NCBI GenBank assembly: GCA_014803485.1 | Contig: JAAVBQ010000008.1 | Location: 1-57,777 of the forward strand | DNA from: a bacterium | Lineage (GTDB): Bacteria; Bacteroidota; Bacteroidia; Bacteroidales; P3 | Direction of reading: 5' to 3' | DNA length: 57,777 nucleotides | Shown: piece by piece, positions 25,447 to 39,000 of the stretch | Numbering within the stretch: the stretch's first letter is position 1 | Layout of the letters: every line of letters starts with the position of its first letter | Notes under the pieces: model-generated | The model's input: the letters and a program-made list of their open reading frames with translations, nothing else | Database searches by the model: none | Told to the model about the DNA's origin: nothing | Translations under genes and position numbers: made by a program

Positions 25447-27160
25447 GCTTTTTCGCGTTCTTTTTCTTGGCAAACGGATCCACGCTGAATTGGTAGCGGT
25501 ATCCCACCATAGCCTGAAATTCAAAATCGTTTTTCCTCGTGGAGGAGAAAGCGTTGTTGAGGCGCGTGGAGATATTGAAATCGAAGTGGTGGGCCTTCTT
25601 GAGCGTGTAATTCAGGTTCAGACGCATTCCCCATATTCCCGATTCGGCCTGTTTGGCACATACATCTATATAATAGCTGCACGAGGCCGAAGCCAGCAAG
25701 GTCTTGTCGAAGAAACCTCTCGAAAGCGAAACCGACGGACCGATGCCGTAGCGGAGGGGCTGTCGGCCGCCCTGCCTGCGGTCGAGGCGGGTGCTGACGC
25801 TCAGGGCCGACTGCAGGCGGTAGTCGCCTCCCAATACTATGCTGTGACGCAGGTTTCCGTAAAGGTAATCGCTGAAATCTTTCTGCACATTGAGCCGCGA
25901 ACTCTGATACGAGAAATCCAGACCCGCTTCCTGCGCCCGCTTGGCCTGCGGCGAAGTACGGAAAGTGAATACCCATTGCGCCTGTTGGGAAATCTGACGG
26001 AAAGGCACCGTGTCGAAATCCTGCACGAACGGATCGTCGGGGCGTGTCAAGTCTATGGGTTTGCTTTGGGTGTAGGAGGTGAAATTGGAGTAGCTGGCCG
26101 ATGTGGTGAAATTCTCGTTGATGCGGAAGTTGGCGTAGGCCGAGCCCACCACACGGTCGGTGCGGTTCTGTTGCGAGGATGCGAGATCGTCGTGCTGCCA
26201 ACCGATTTCGGCGCGCACGTCGGCAAACGAAAAAGTATGCGCGAACGAAAGCACCAGATTCTCGAAATCCTGATTGAAATAGTAGGCTCCCATCGTGCGG
26301 TATTCGGGCGAAATACGTTCGTAGGCAAGATTCAGCCACTTATATGCAATTCCTGCCTTGACGGCCGTGGACCACGAGGCCGAAGGGTTGCGCCGAGGAT
26401 GCCGCCTGGTCTTCTCGGCCGACAAATCGCTGATATAGTTGCTGAAACCCGCCTGCCCCTGCAAGTATAAATCTTTAAAGAGCGTGAACGAAAAATCCAG
26501 CGCAAGCACGTTGTTGGCCTGTGGAGAGAGGGTTTCCCTCGCCCATGCGGGCAGGGACGAGACTTTGTCGGCGGCCCTGAAGAAATGCACACCTACCTTC
26601 TGTCCCTTGTGTTCGAAATCCAGCTTGAACGCATAGCCGCTGCGTTTGTAGGACGAAAGGGTCTGAAAGGAATTCTCGCGCGCGCCGACGCTGTCGGCGC
26701 GCGCTTTCTCCAAACGCCCGTACATGGCCATGAATTTGAGCGGAAATCCCGAAGGTTGCAGGGAAATCCCCACCCCGTCGAACTGATGACCGCTCAACCC
26801 ATAGGGATGCATATCCATAGAGGTGCGCCCGATATAGGCCGTAATCCATTTGTAGGTAGGCTGAATGGAAAAACGCGAAAACGGCTGGCTGTACGAAAAC
26901 CGATTGTCGGCGAAAGACACCGAAACCGGCATCGAGAATCCGTAAATCACAGGATTCAACTGTAGATTGAACAGATAGGAGAACGGATCGGAATACGAGG
27001 CCTGCGTATGGAGGCGGGTGGAAGCCTGTGCCCCCACCGACCCCGAAAGCACAAAAGGCTTGCGCTTGCCTATATCCGTAAAATCTTGAGCAAAAATGGT
27101 TTTCACTCCGCTCAACAGCAGGAGAAACCCGAGAATGGGAAGTTTGAAATGTAAACGCAT
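25433..27160 (-). CDS. Putative outer-membrane beta-barrel protein
   Basis: A 575-residue protein with an N-terminal signal peptide (MRLHFKLPILGFLLLLSGV, cleavage likely after IFAQ). The rest is rich in alternating hydrophobic and polar strands ending in aromatic residues (for example KWITAYIGRTSMD, GQAGFSNYISDL, FEFQAMVGYRYQFSVDPF), as expected for an outer-membrane barrel. I do not recognise a named family. A Lys-rich tail follows the last strand (AKKKNAKKPTDV), so it has no C-terminal aromatic signal. It is convergent with murA, overlapping by 14 bp. Its role could be a porin-like channel or envelope scaffold; not known. Confidence 0.72.
   Translation of the reverse strand: MRLHFKLPILGFLLLLSGVKTIFAQDFTDIGKRKPFVLSGSVGAQASTRLHTQASYSDPFSYLFNLQLNPVIYGFSMPVSVSFADNRFSYSQPFSRFSIQPTYKWITAYIGRTSMDMHPYGLSGHQFDGVGISLQPSGFPLKFMAMYGRLEKARADSVGARENSFQTLSSYKRSGYAFKLDFEHKGQKVGVHFFRAADKVSSLPAWARETLSPQANNVLALDFSFTLFKDLYLQGQAGFSNYISDLSAEKTRRHPRRNPSASWSTAVKAGIAYKWLNLAYERISPEYRTMGAYYFNQDFENLVLSFAHTFSFADVRAEIGWQHDDLASSQQNRTDRVVGSAYANFRINENFTTSASYSNFTSYTQSKPIDLTRPDDPFVQDFDTVPFRQISQQAQWVFTFRTSPQAKRAQEAGLDFSYQSSRLNVQKDFSDYLYGNLRHSIVLGGDYRLQSALSVSTRLDRRQGGRQPLRYGIGPSVSLSRGFFDKTLLASASCSYYIDVCAKQAESGIWGMRLNLNYTLKKAHHFDFNISTRLNNAFSSTRKNDFEFQAMVGYRYQFSVDPFAKKKNAKKPTDV
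26678..26704. repeat. Perfect 12-bp inverted repeat inside the outer-membrane protein gene
   Basis: GCGCGCGCCGAC, a 3-nt loop, then GTCGGCGCGCGC. The encoded peptide on the minus strand is about ARADSVGAR. The stem is almost wholly G-C and would be very stable in single-stranded RNA or DNA. Confidence 0.9.
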
Positions 27161-27278
27161 AGCTTGTTTTTTTTCTTCCTATATCGTTCCAAGGGCCTTT
27201 TTATCGAAGTTTGAAATGTTAATTTTTGTTAAATGCATGTATATTTCTTCGCAGGCTTTCCATTTCCGATTTTTTGTT

Positions 27279-27286
27279 TACATTTG
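27279..27286 (+). promoter_or_regulatory. -7 promoter element for tRNA-Ser and tonB
   Basis: TACATTTG matches TAnnTTTG exactly and lies 42 bp upstream of the tRNA. A hairpin with stem TGCACG/CGTGCA and a GAAA tetraloop (27301-27316) sits between it and the tRNA. Confidence 0.5.
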
Positions 27287-27327
27287 CAACCCCTCGCTGA
27301 TGCACGGAAACGTGCAGAACCTTTTAC

Positions 27328-27417
27328 GGAAAGATGGGTGAGTGGCTGAAACCAACAGTTTGCTAAACTGTCGTAGGGGTTTCCCTACCGGGGGTTCGAA
27401 TCCCCCTCTTTCCGCCA
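27328..27417 (+). tRNA. tRNA-Ser (anticodon GCU)
   Basis: A class II tRNA of 90 nt including an encoded CCA. The acceptor arm is GGAAAGA/TCTTTCC with discriminator G. The anticodon stem ACAGT/ACTGT encloses loop TTGCTAA, giving anticodon GCU, which reads AGC and AGU. The long variable arm GTAGGG-GTTT-CCCTAC is diagnostic for a class II tRNA such as Ser. The T arm is GGGGG-TTCGAAT-CCCCC. The tonB gene begins only 19 bp downstream, so the two may share a transcript that is processed. Confidence 0.97.
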
Positions 27418-27436
27418 AACGATAAAAAAAAGAACC

Positions 27437-28120
27437 ATGGAACTGAAGAAATCGCCTAAAGCCGATCTCGAAGGTATGAAGGGTCTGTTCGGGACTTTAG
27501 GCCTTGTGGTTGCCTTGGTAATTGTATTAGTGGCATTTGAGTGGAAATCCTACGACAAGACTCAAACCAAGAGCATGTCGAGAGCCGCTATCGAAACCGA
27601 GGAAGAAGTCATTATTCAAACCGACCAAAGTCTTCCCCCTCCTCCTCCCCCTCCTCCCGCACAGGTATCGCAGGAAATTGAGATTGTAGAGGATGATGTG
27701 GAGATTGAGAACGAAGTGGAAATCAACGCCGAATCCGATGAAAAGACCGTGGTGGAAGACTATGTGGCTCCTCCCGTGGTAGAAGAGGAAACGGTGGCCG
27801 AAGAGGAAATTTTCCAGATTGTGGAAGAGATGCCCGGACCTGTAGGCGGCGACGAGGTCTTCTATCAATATCTCGCCGAAAACATCCGTTATCCGGTTGT
27901 GGCTATGGAAAGCGGTATCAGCGGGCGTGTGTACGTTACCTTTGTGGTGGAGAAAGACGGCAGCATCACAGATGTGAAGGTGTTGCGCGGTATCGGCGGT
28001 GGATGTGATGAAGAAGCCGTGCGTGTGGTGAAGGCCATGCCGAAATGGAAACCCGGAAAACAGCGCGGTCGTCCCGTGCGGGTTCTCTACCGTGTTCCCA
28101 TCAATTTCACCCTCAACTAA
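27437..28120 (+). CDS. tonB: TonB-family energy transducer
   Basis: A 227-residue protein anchored in the inner membrane by one helix (LFGTLGLVVALVIVLVAF, about 17-34). A Pro run follows (LPPPPPPPPAQV, about 67-78), then an acidic Glu/Val-rich stretch spanning the periplasm, and a C-terminal TonB domain from about residue 140 (YQYLAENIRYPVVAMESGI, GRVYVTFVVEKDGSI, MPKWKPGKQRGRPV). It transmits the proton-motive force from ExbBD to TonB-dependent outer-membrane receptors. exbB and exbD are not in the window. It is followed by a strong hairpin terminator. Confidence 0.93.
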   Translation: MELKKSPKADLEGMKGLFGTLGLVVALVIVLVAFEWKSYDKTQTKSMSRAAIETEEEVIIQTDQSLPPPPPPPPAQVSQEIEIVEDDVEIENEVEINAESDEKTVVEDYVAPPVVEEETVAEEEIFQIVEEMPGPVGGDEVFYQYLAENIRYPVVAMESGISGRVYVTFVVEKDGSITDVKVLRGIGGGCDEEAVRVVKAMPKWKPGKQRGRPVRVLYRVPINFTLN

Positions 28121-28132
28121 ACAACAAACCCA

Positions 28133-28170
28133 CGACCCGCCTGAGAAACACAGGCGGGTCGAATTTTAAA
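28133..28170 (+). terminator. Rho-independent-type terminator after tonB
   Basis: CGACCCGCCTG / CAGGCGGGTCG is a perfect 11-bp stem with loop AGAAACA, followed by AATTTTAAAA. It lies 12 bp after the tonB stop. Confidence 0.85.
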
Positions 28171-28176
28171 AAGGCC

Positions 28177-32542
<4,366 letters not shown>

Positions 32543-32546
<4 letters not shown>

Positions 32547-35188
32547 TTCAGTTGCTTTAACTGCGCTTCCAGAAGCGCGATGCGTTGTTCGCAGTCGGCC
32601 ATTTTCTTGCGTTCGGCGTCCACGACCGCTTGCGGAGCGTTATCCACAAAGCGTTTGTTCTCCAATTTTTTCCGCACCGAAAGCAGGAAGCCTTGTTCGT
32701 ATTTGAGGTCTTTCTCGGCACGGGCGCGTTCGTCCTCCACATTCACAAGCCCCGCCATAGGCACGAAAAATTCCGTGTTGGCGGCCATGAACGTAAAGGC
32801 GCCGTCTACCGACGCGCTCACATATTCCACGCTCTCCAAGTTGCAGAGTTTGGCGATAAGACCGTCGAAAAGGCCTTTCTTGTCGGCACCGGCCTTGATT
32901 TTCAGAGTCAGCGCGTTTTTTTGCGGAATGTTCTTTTCGTTGCGCAACGCGCGCACCGACATAATGATTTCGGAAGCCTGCCCGAAATGCGTGAGCAAAT
33001 CTTCCTGCTCGGGCGTGAGGGCCTTTTCGGGAAGAGGTTGGAACATCACCGTCTCGCCTTCCTTGCGTTCGCCCAACACCTGCCAGATTTCTTCGGTGAT
33101 GAAGGGCATGAACGGGTGAAGCGCCTGCATGAGCGTTTCCATAAAGCCGAGGACCGATTGCAGCGTACGGGCGTCTATAGGCTGTCCGTAGGCAGGTTTA
33201 ATCATCTCCAGATACCACGAGCAGAAATCGTCCCAGGTGAGGCGGTAGAGTTGCATCAAGGCTTCGCTGAGCCTGTATTTGCGGGCATTGTCTTCTACCT
33301 GCGCCAAGGTTTGGGTAAGGCGGGCTTCGAACCAATCACAGGCCAAGGCCGACGTGGCGGGTTGCGGCAGGGCCTCGTCCACACTCCAACCCTTAATCAG
33401 ACGCAGGGCGTTCCATATCTTGTTGCAGAAATTGCGGCCCTGTTCGCAGAGACTTTCGTCGAAAGGCAGGTCGTTGCCTGCGGGCGAAGTGAGCAGCATC
33501 CCCACACGGACTCCGTCGGTGCCGTATTTCTCCATGAGTTCGAGAGGGTCGGGCGAATTTCCGAGCGATTTAGACATTTTGCGGCCCAATTTGTCGCGCA
33601 CGGTGCCGGTGAAGTAGACGTGACGGAAAGGCACTTGCTTGCGGATATCCAAACCGGCCATAATCATACGCGCCACCCAGAAGAAGATGATGTCGGGGGC
33701 GGTGACCAAGTCGGCGGTAGGATAGTAATAGTTGATTTCGGCGTTGTCGGGTTTGCGCACGCCGTCGAAAAGTTCTATCGGCCACAGCCACGACGAGAAC
33801 CATGTATCCAAAACATCATCGTCCTGCTTAAGGTCTTGCAGGGTGTAGGAAGCCGCTTCGGGAAACTTCGCCTTCGCTTTCTGCAAGGCTTCTTCGGCGT
33901 TCTTGGCCACCACCACTTCGCGGTTGGGCAGGTAGTAGGCGGGAATGCGGTGTCCCCACCACAGCTGGCGCGAAATGCACCAGTCCTTGATGTTTTCCAT
34001 CCAATGGCGGTAGGTGTTCTTGAACTTGGCGGGCAGGAACGCGATAGTGTCGTCCATCACCGCCTCCAAGGCCGGTCCGGCCAATTCCTCCATCTTCAGG
34101 AACCATTGCAGGGAAAGTTTGGGTTCGATAGCCACGTGCGTGCGTTCCGAATAACCCACATTGTTCACATATTCCTCTTCCTTCTCGAGCAAGCCGGCGG
34201 CCTTGAGGTCGGCGGCAATCTGCTTGCGGCAGGCAAAGCGGTCCATGCCCGCGTATTTGCCGCCGTGTTCGTTGAGCGTGCCGTCGTCGTGGAACACGTC
34301 GATGCTGTCGAGCTTATACTTTACGCCTATGTTGTAGTCGTTTATATCGTGGGCGGGGGTGATTTTAAGACAGCCCGTACCGAATTCCTTATCCACGTAT
34401 TCGTCGAAGATAACCGGCACTTCGCGCCCCACCAAAGGCACCACCACGTGTTTGCCCTTCAAGTCGGCATAACGCTCGTCGGTAGGATTGATGCACACCG
34501 CCGTGTCGCCCATGATGGTTTCGGGGCGGGTGGTGGCCACGATGATGAACCGGCCCGGCTCTTCCTTGACGGCATAGCGGAGATAATAAAGGCTGCCCTT
34601 GGTTTCCTTGTAAATCACCTCTTCGTCGGAAAGCGCGGTTTTGGCCGAGGGATCCCAGTTCACCATACGCACACCGCGGTAGACAAGCCCGCGGTCGTAG
34701 AGGTTGATGAACGTGTCGAGCACTGATTCGGAGCATACTTCGTCCATGGTGAAGTGGGTGCGTTCCCAATCGCACGAAGCGCCCAACTTGCGGAGTTGGG
34801 AGAGAATGATGCCGCCGTATTTTTCTTTCCACTCCCAGGCGTATTTGAGAAATTCCTCGCGGGTGAGTTTGTTCTTGTCGATGCCCTTTTCCTTGAGCAT
34901 GGCCACCACCTTGGCTTCGGTGGCGATAGAGGCGTGATCCATGCCGGGCACCCAGCAGGCGTTCTTGCCCTGCATACGGGCGCGACGCACCAATACGTCC
35001 TGAATGGTGTTGTTGAGCATATGCCCCATGTGCAGGATACCCGTTACATTGGGAGGGGGAATCACCACGCAATAAGGCTCGCGGCTATCGGGTTCGGAAT
35101 GGAAGAAATTGTGTTCGAGCCAATAGGCATACCATTTATCCTCTATCTGACGAGGTTCGTATTTGCTTGAAAGTTCGGCCATATTCAT
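32543..35188 (-). CDS. valS: Valyl-tRNA synthetase
   Basis: An 881-residue class I synthetase. The HIGH-type motif is [15 protein letters not shown] (about 43-57) and the KMSKS loop is [15 protein letters not shown]. The editing (CP1) domain includes [13 protein letters not shown]. The C-terminal about 70 residues form the coiled coil that contacts the tRNA ([25 protein letters not shown]). The start could be either of two close ATGs (MNMAELS). It is first in the valS-lptF/G-ligA group; a -7 element is 13-20 bp upstream, so the leader is very short. Confidence 0.97.
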
Positions 35189-35200
35189 CGTACTTTAGAA

Positions 35201-35208
35201 CAAATTTA
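35201..35208 (-). promoter_or_regulatory. -7 promoter element for the valS group
   Basis: The minus strand reads TAAATTTG, an exact TAnnTTTG match ending 13 bp from the valS ATG. The expected -33 position falls at about 35226-35232, inside the first 19-bp palindrome. Confidence 0.5.
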
Positions 35209-35224
35209 CGAAAAAGTTCGAATA

Positions 35225-35277
35225 GGCTAACCAGTGGTTATCCTATGGTTGTCAAAAAGGGTAAACAGTGTTTACCC
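35225..35277. promoter_or_regulatory. Two tandem 19-bp palindromes, probable operators
   Basis: GGCTAACCAGTGGTTATCC (35225-35243) and GGGTAAACAGTGTTTACCC (35259-35277) are related palindromes with a shared CAGTG centre, 34 bp apart centre to centre. The second is perfect with 8-bp arms around AGT; the first has one mismatch. They lie between the divergent valS and RHS-cassette transcripts and look like binding sites for one dimeric regulator. Confidence 0.65.
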
Positions 35278-35355
35278 AATTGCACAGATATTGTTTTTAT
35301 ACATATTGAAAATTGCACCTCTATTTTGACATTAGAAATACACCAAATTATCTTT

Positions 35356-35363
35356 TATCTTTG
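35356..35363 (+). promoter_or_regulatory. -7 promoter element for the RHS cassette
   Basis: TATCTTTG is an exact TAnnTTTG match, 53 bp before the first gene of the cassette. The 32-bp gap before the RHS gene has no clear promoter, so this one probably drives the cassette. Confidence 0.5.
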
Positions 35364-35415
35364 CTTCTCGAATTTCAAACAAACATTGATTATTCAACTG
35401 GGAAAACTACCAATT

Positions 35416-35991
35416 ATGAAAAGAAACACATTCTACGCATGGATGAATTGGACCTTTTATTGGACTCTATTTTTAATTATAGTACCAGTTCACACAAACA
35501 GGTTGAACGCACAAGCCGCCAATCAAATTAATATTTCATTTTATTACGACGCTACGGGAAATCGTACAGATCGACAGATAATTATTGCAATGAAGGCGAC
35601 AAAGCCGTCCGATTCTTTGAATAACAATATGATTCAAGACACAAGTTCTTATCTGTGCGCATCAAATAAAAAAGATACTGAGAAAAATAGCTATTCCTCT
35701 GAAAATAAGAACGACGTATACGAAGATAAAATTGGAAGCATTTCTCTTCGATTATACCCCAATCCAGTGCATGGAAGTTTTAATGTAATAGTTCAACCCG
35801 GCGAAACCGCAACACAACAGGATCAACTTAAATTCTTTCTGTACACAACAACCGGATATTTACTACAAAGTGGTACGATTGCTTTTAATGAAAATAAGTT
35901 AATAAATATGAGCGAATATATTGCGGGTACCTATTTATTTTTAGTTGAAAACAAAGAGTGTCGCGAAACGTGGAAAATTATCAAACGATAA
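35416..35991 (+). CDS. Small secreted protein with T9SS type A sorting domain
   Basis: A 191-residue protein. An N-terminal hydrophobic segment (about 12-25, WTLFLIIVPVHT) probably serves as signal peptide, with cleavage near LNAQA. The mature N-terminus has FYYDATGNRTDRQ, which resembles a single YD/RHS repeat end. A Ser/Asn/Lys-rich linker follows, then a C-terminal domain from about residue 110 typical of type IX secretion cargo (ISLRLYPNPVHGSFNV, AGTYLFLVENKECRETWKIIKR). T9SS would move it across the outer membrane and anchor or release it. It is AT-rich and lies 32 bp upstream of the giant RHS gene. The ATG at 35416 is chosen to give the signal peptide. Confidence 0.85.
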   Translation: MKRNTFYAWMNWTFYWTLFLIIVPVHTNRLNAQAANQINISFYYDATGNRTDRQIIIAMKATKPSDSLNNNMIQDTSSYLCASNKKDTEKNSYSSENKNDVYEDKIGSISLRLYPNPVHGSFNVIVQPGETATQQDQLKFFLYTTTGYLLQSGTIAFNENKLINMSEYIAGTYLFLVENKECRETWKIIKR

Positions 35992-36023
35992 GTATTATTG
36001 TCCGGCCCTAAACCCTCCATAAA

Positions 36024-39000
36024 ATGAATTCAACAAAAAAGTTAATTTGGATATTACTCCTATTGGGAAATTATGGTATATGTCAAACCTTAGATTCTGA
36101 CTTATCACATCCAACAGTAGCTATCGCAGAAGTTTTATATGATTCACCACTAAACGAGGTTATAACGAAACCGAACTATAGTCATGGTGAATTTATCAGT
36201 TTTCTTAATTATGGAAACGAGCAGGTGAATTTGTCTGCATGGAGCATAACAGACGGTGGTAAAGAAACATTTATCTTTCCCACAGGAACTATCCTTATGC
36301 CTCAAGCCATTTGTATTGTAGCTTTTCGCGGAAGCAAAAACAAAACATTCCGTTTAGATAGCGTTTATTCGAATGCCCGTGAATATGGGTGGAACTTTTT
36401 GTTGTATCAAGATAAGTTAATTCTATCTAATGGAGGTGAGACGCTTGTATTACAGGATGCAAACGGTCGTGTAATTGACGCTATGACCTATGACGGTACA
36501 TCTAAAGCACCCGATTCGGTATCGGCATTACGAGCCCCTAATGTGAGCGGACTTACCGGGGATAAGTGTGTGTCCCTTCAACGTATCAACGTCAAGAACA
36601 ATCCAGCCTTAAGGTCTGATTTTGTCAAGAAACAAGTAAAAGCGTTTGCTTTTACTAAGGAAATTGCTTTGAATTCCCATTCTTTTACCGTAAGTGATAC
36701 TTGTTTCAAGGTATCTACTAGCATTGTATCCCCTCTTGATGCACCCTCCGGAGATTATCAGGTAACATCTTCGGGGGCTTTTTCCTATGATATCCCTATT
36801 CAGATTCCTACAGGCATCGATAATTTTATCCCCCAATTGTCTCTATCTTACAATAGTCAAAACCCGACTGGACTATTGGGGGTTGGCTTTTCGTTGTCGG
36901 GTCTTTCACAAATCAGCAGAGAAGGTGCTCTATTTCACTATGATGGAATAGGAAGTTCCGCCTTTGATGATAGTGTCTTCCGCTTTTCACTCAATGGGCA
37001 ACGTTTGGAGTTAATATCAGGTTCTTATGGGGGAAATAATTCACAATATGAAATAGCCGAGCAGCCTGGTTTTATTCAGATTATTTATACGGAAAGGACG
37101 ACATCGCCTGGTTTTACCGTTCGTTCAAAAGACGGTGTGGTTTGCTACTATGGAGGCAAAGAAAATGCCCTAATCAAAGACAGGAACGGTAAAATATATG
37201 CATACCTATTGCGAGAGGTCTGCAATGCAAACGGACTATCTATTATCTATCGATATAATACACAGAAAGGTCGTGCGTATCTATCGGAAATCGAATACGG
37301 TCGAACTCCATTGCCGAATTTTGAAATTCGTCCTATTGCGGCCATTATTGAAAATCCACCCATTCTTATGGTCCCCAAGGGCTCTGTTTTGATTAAGTTC
37401 TCTTACGAAAAGAAAGCCGGGAATTATTCATGCTTAAATGGTGAACGCATATGGGAGGACTCCATTTTACATTCCATTTCTTGTATCGTACATAATCAAG
37501 AGCAAAGTTCCTATCGTTTTACATACAAGTACCTAGATTCCCATTTCCCTCTATTAAAGAAAGTGGAAAAGACATATATGGGTAATCCGTTGCCTCCTGT
37601 TTTATTTGAATGGACGGGTGAAATCAACCTGAATCCACGATTTGTAGCCAAGGGTACATTTTCAGAGGAAATTCGCGATCAAAATGGAAATATAAAAACA
37701 GAAATTTCTAATATGGATGTTTGTTTTTTAGGTGATTTCAATGGCGATGGAAAATCTGATGTATTGTTACCTCAATTAGGAATATATTCGTACGGAGGAA
37801 ATAGAAAATGGGAGAAGATATTACATGCAAATCCTGAGGAAAAATCTTCATTATGGTCTTATATAGGACGAAAGGATGTTGCATATTTTGTACATGATGT
37901 TAATCAAGATGGGCTTGACGATGTTTTAGTTTGCCATAAAGGAGGAACCTCGGTCTTTATCAATGGAGGGGTAAAGAATACGACTTGGGCATCGCAGGCA
38001 ACATTTGAGATTCCGGCAATAAAATCCATAGAAAAAAAAGTTACTTTAGGTGATAATTTTTGGCTTATTCCGCAATTATATTTTGGGGACTTTGACGGGG
38101 ATGGGAGTGTAGACCTATTTACATTTTCAGTTTTATCAAGCAAGCATATTGAAAAAAGGTATGCCAATTATACAAGACAGCTTTATCATTATGAAAATGG
38201 AACATATGCTTTAAAACAAACTATAGGCTCAACCATGTCTCAACATTATGGAAATTCCGATCTTGTTTATTTCATAATAACAGACTTAGACAATGACGGA
38301 AAGGATGAAATAATGCTAGTGCATCAGGTATTGGGTATGGGAACAGATCCAGTCCATCCAAATGCTCAAGAGTTACTTTGGATAGGATTTTATGACAATC
38401 TTGATAAGAGTAATTCAGATTGGACATGCGTGTATCCTTGTGTGAGCGTGGGGTATAAGGTAGTGGAAACAGGTAGTGCCGGTGAACGATATCATGTCAG
38501 CCTTCAAGATATGAATGCCGATGGATATCCCGATCTTGTTGTTATGAGTGAAAGGGGAATCGAAGTATTTGAAAATGGAGGGGAGGAACGAACATTTGGA
38601 ATAAAGGGGAGATCTTTTGATGCCGTGAATACACCTTTCACAACCAATCTACTAAATACCCAAAATCAATGGAAAAATTCCGAGAAAAATCCGGTTTTTT
38701 TTATTGACATGAACCAAGATGGTTTGCCTGACATCGTAGCTCTTGGTGAAAAAAACACCCATTGGATACAAAATACAGGTGGTCTTTTTTCTTCTATACA
38801 GATGGAAGATGCCGTATATTCTTCGGACTACAGCCGCTTGTTCGGAAATTTCGATGGAGATAACGACATTGATCTTTTATTGATACCAAAGAAAGGGCAA
38901 CTGAAATTCATACTGTATGAACACGAAACGAAAGGAGGTCCCAAAATAACCAAGATTTGGGAAGGATGGGATAAACCTCCATTGCACATCGAATATGGTT

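Noticed and set aside
32585..34726. A 713-codon open frame opposite valS.
   Set aside because: It is antisense to a complete valyl-tRNA synthetase with all motifs; no family features are seen in the shadow.
35225..35277. DnaA boxes or a replication origin in the valS/RHS intergenic region.
   Set aside because: TTATCC occurs, but the full TTATCCACA box does not, and no dnaA, dnaN or AT-rich unwinding element is present. The palindromes fit operators better.
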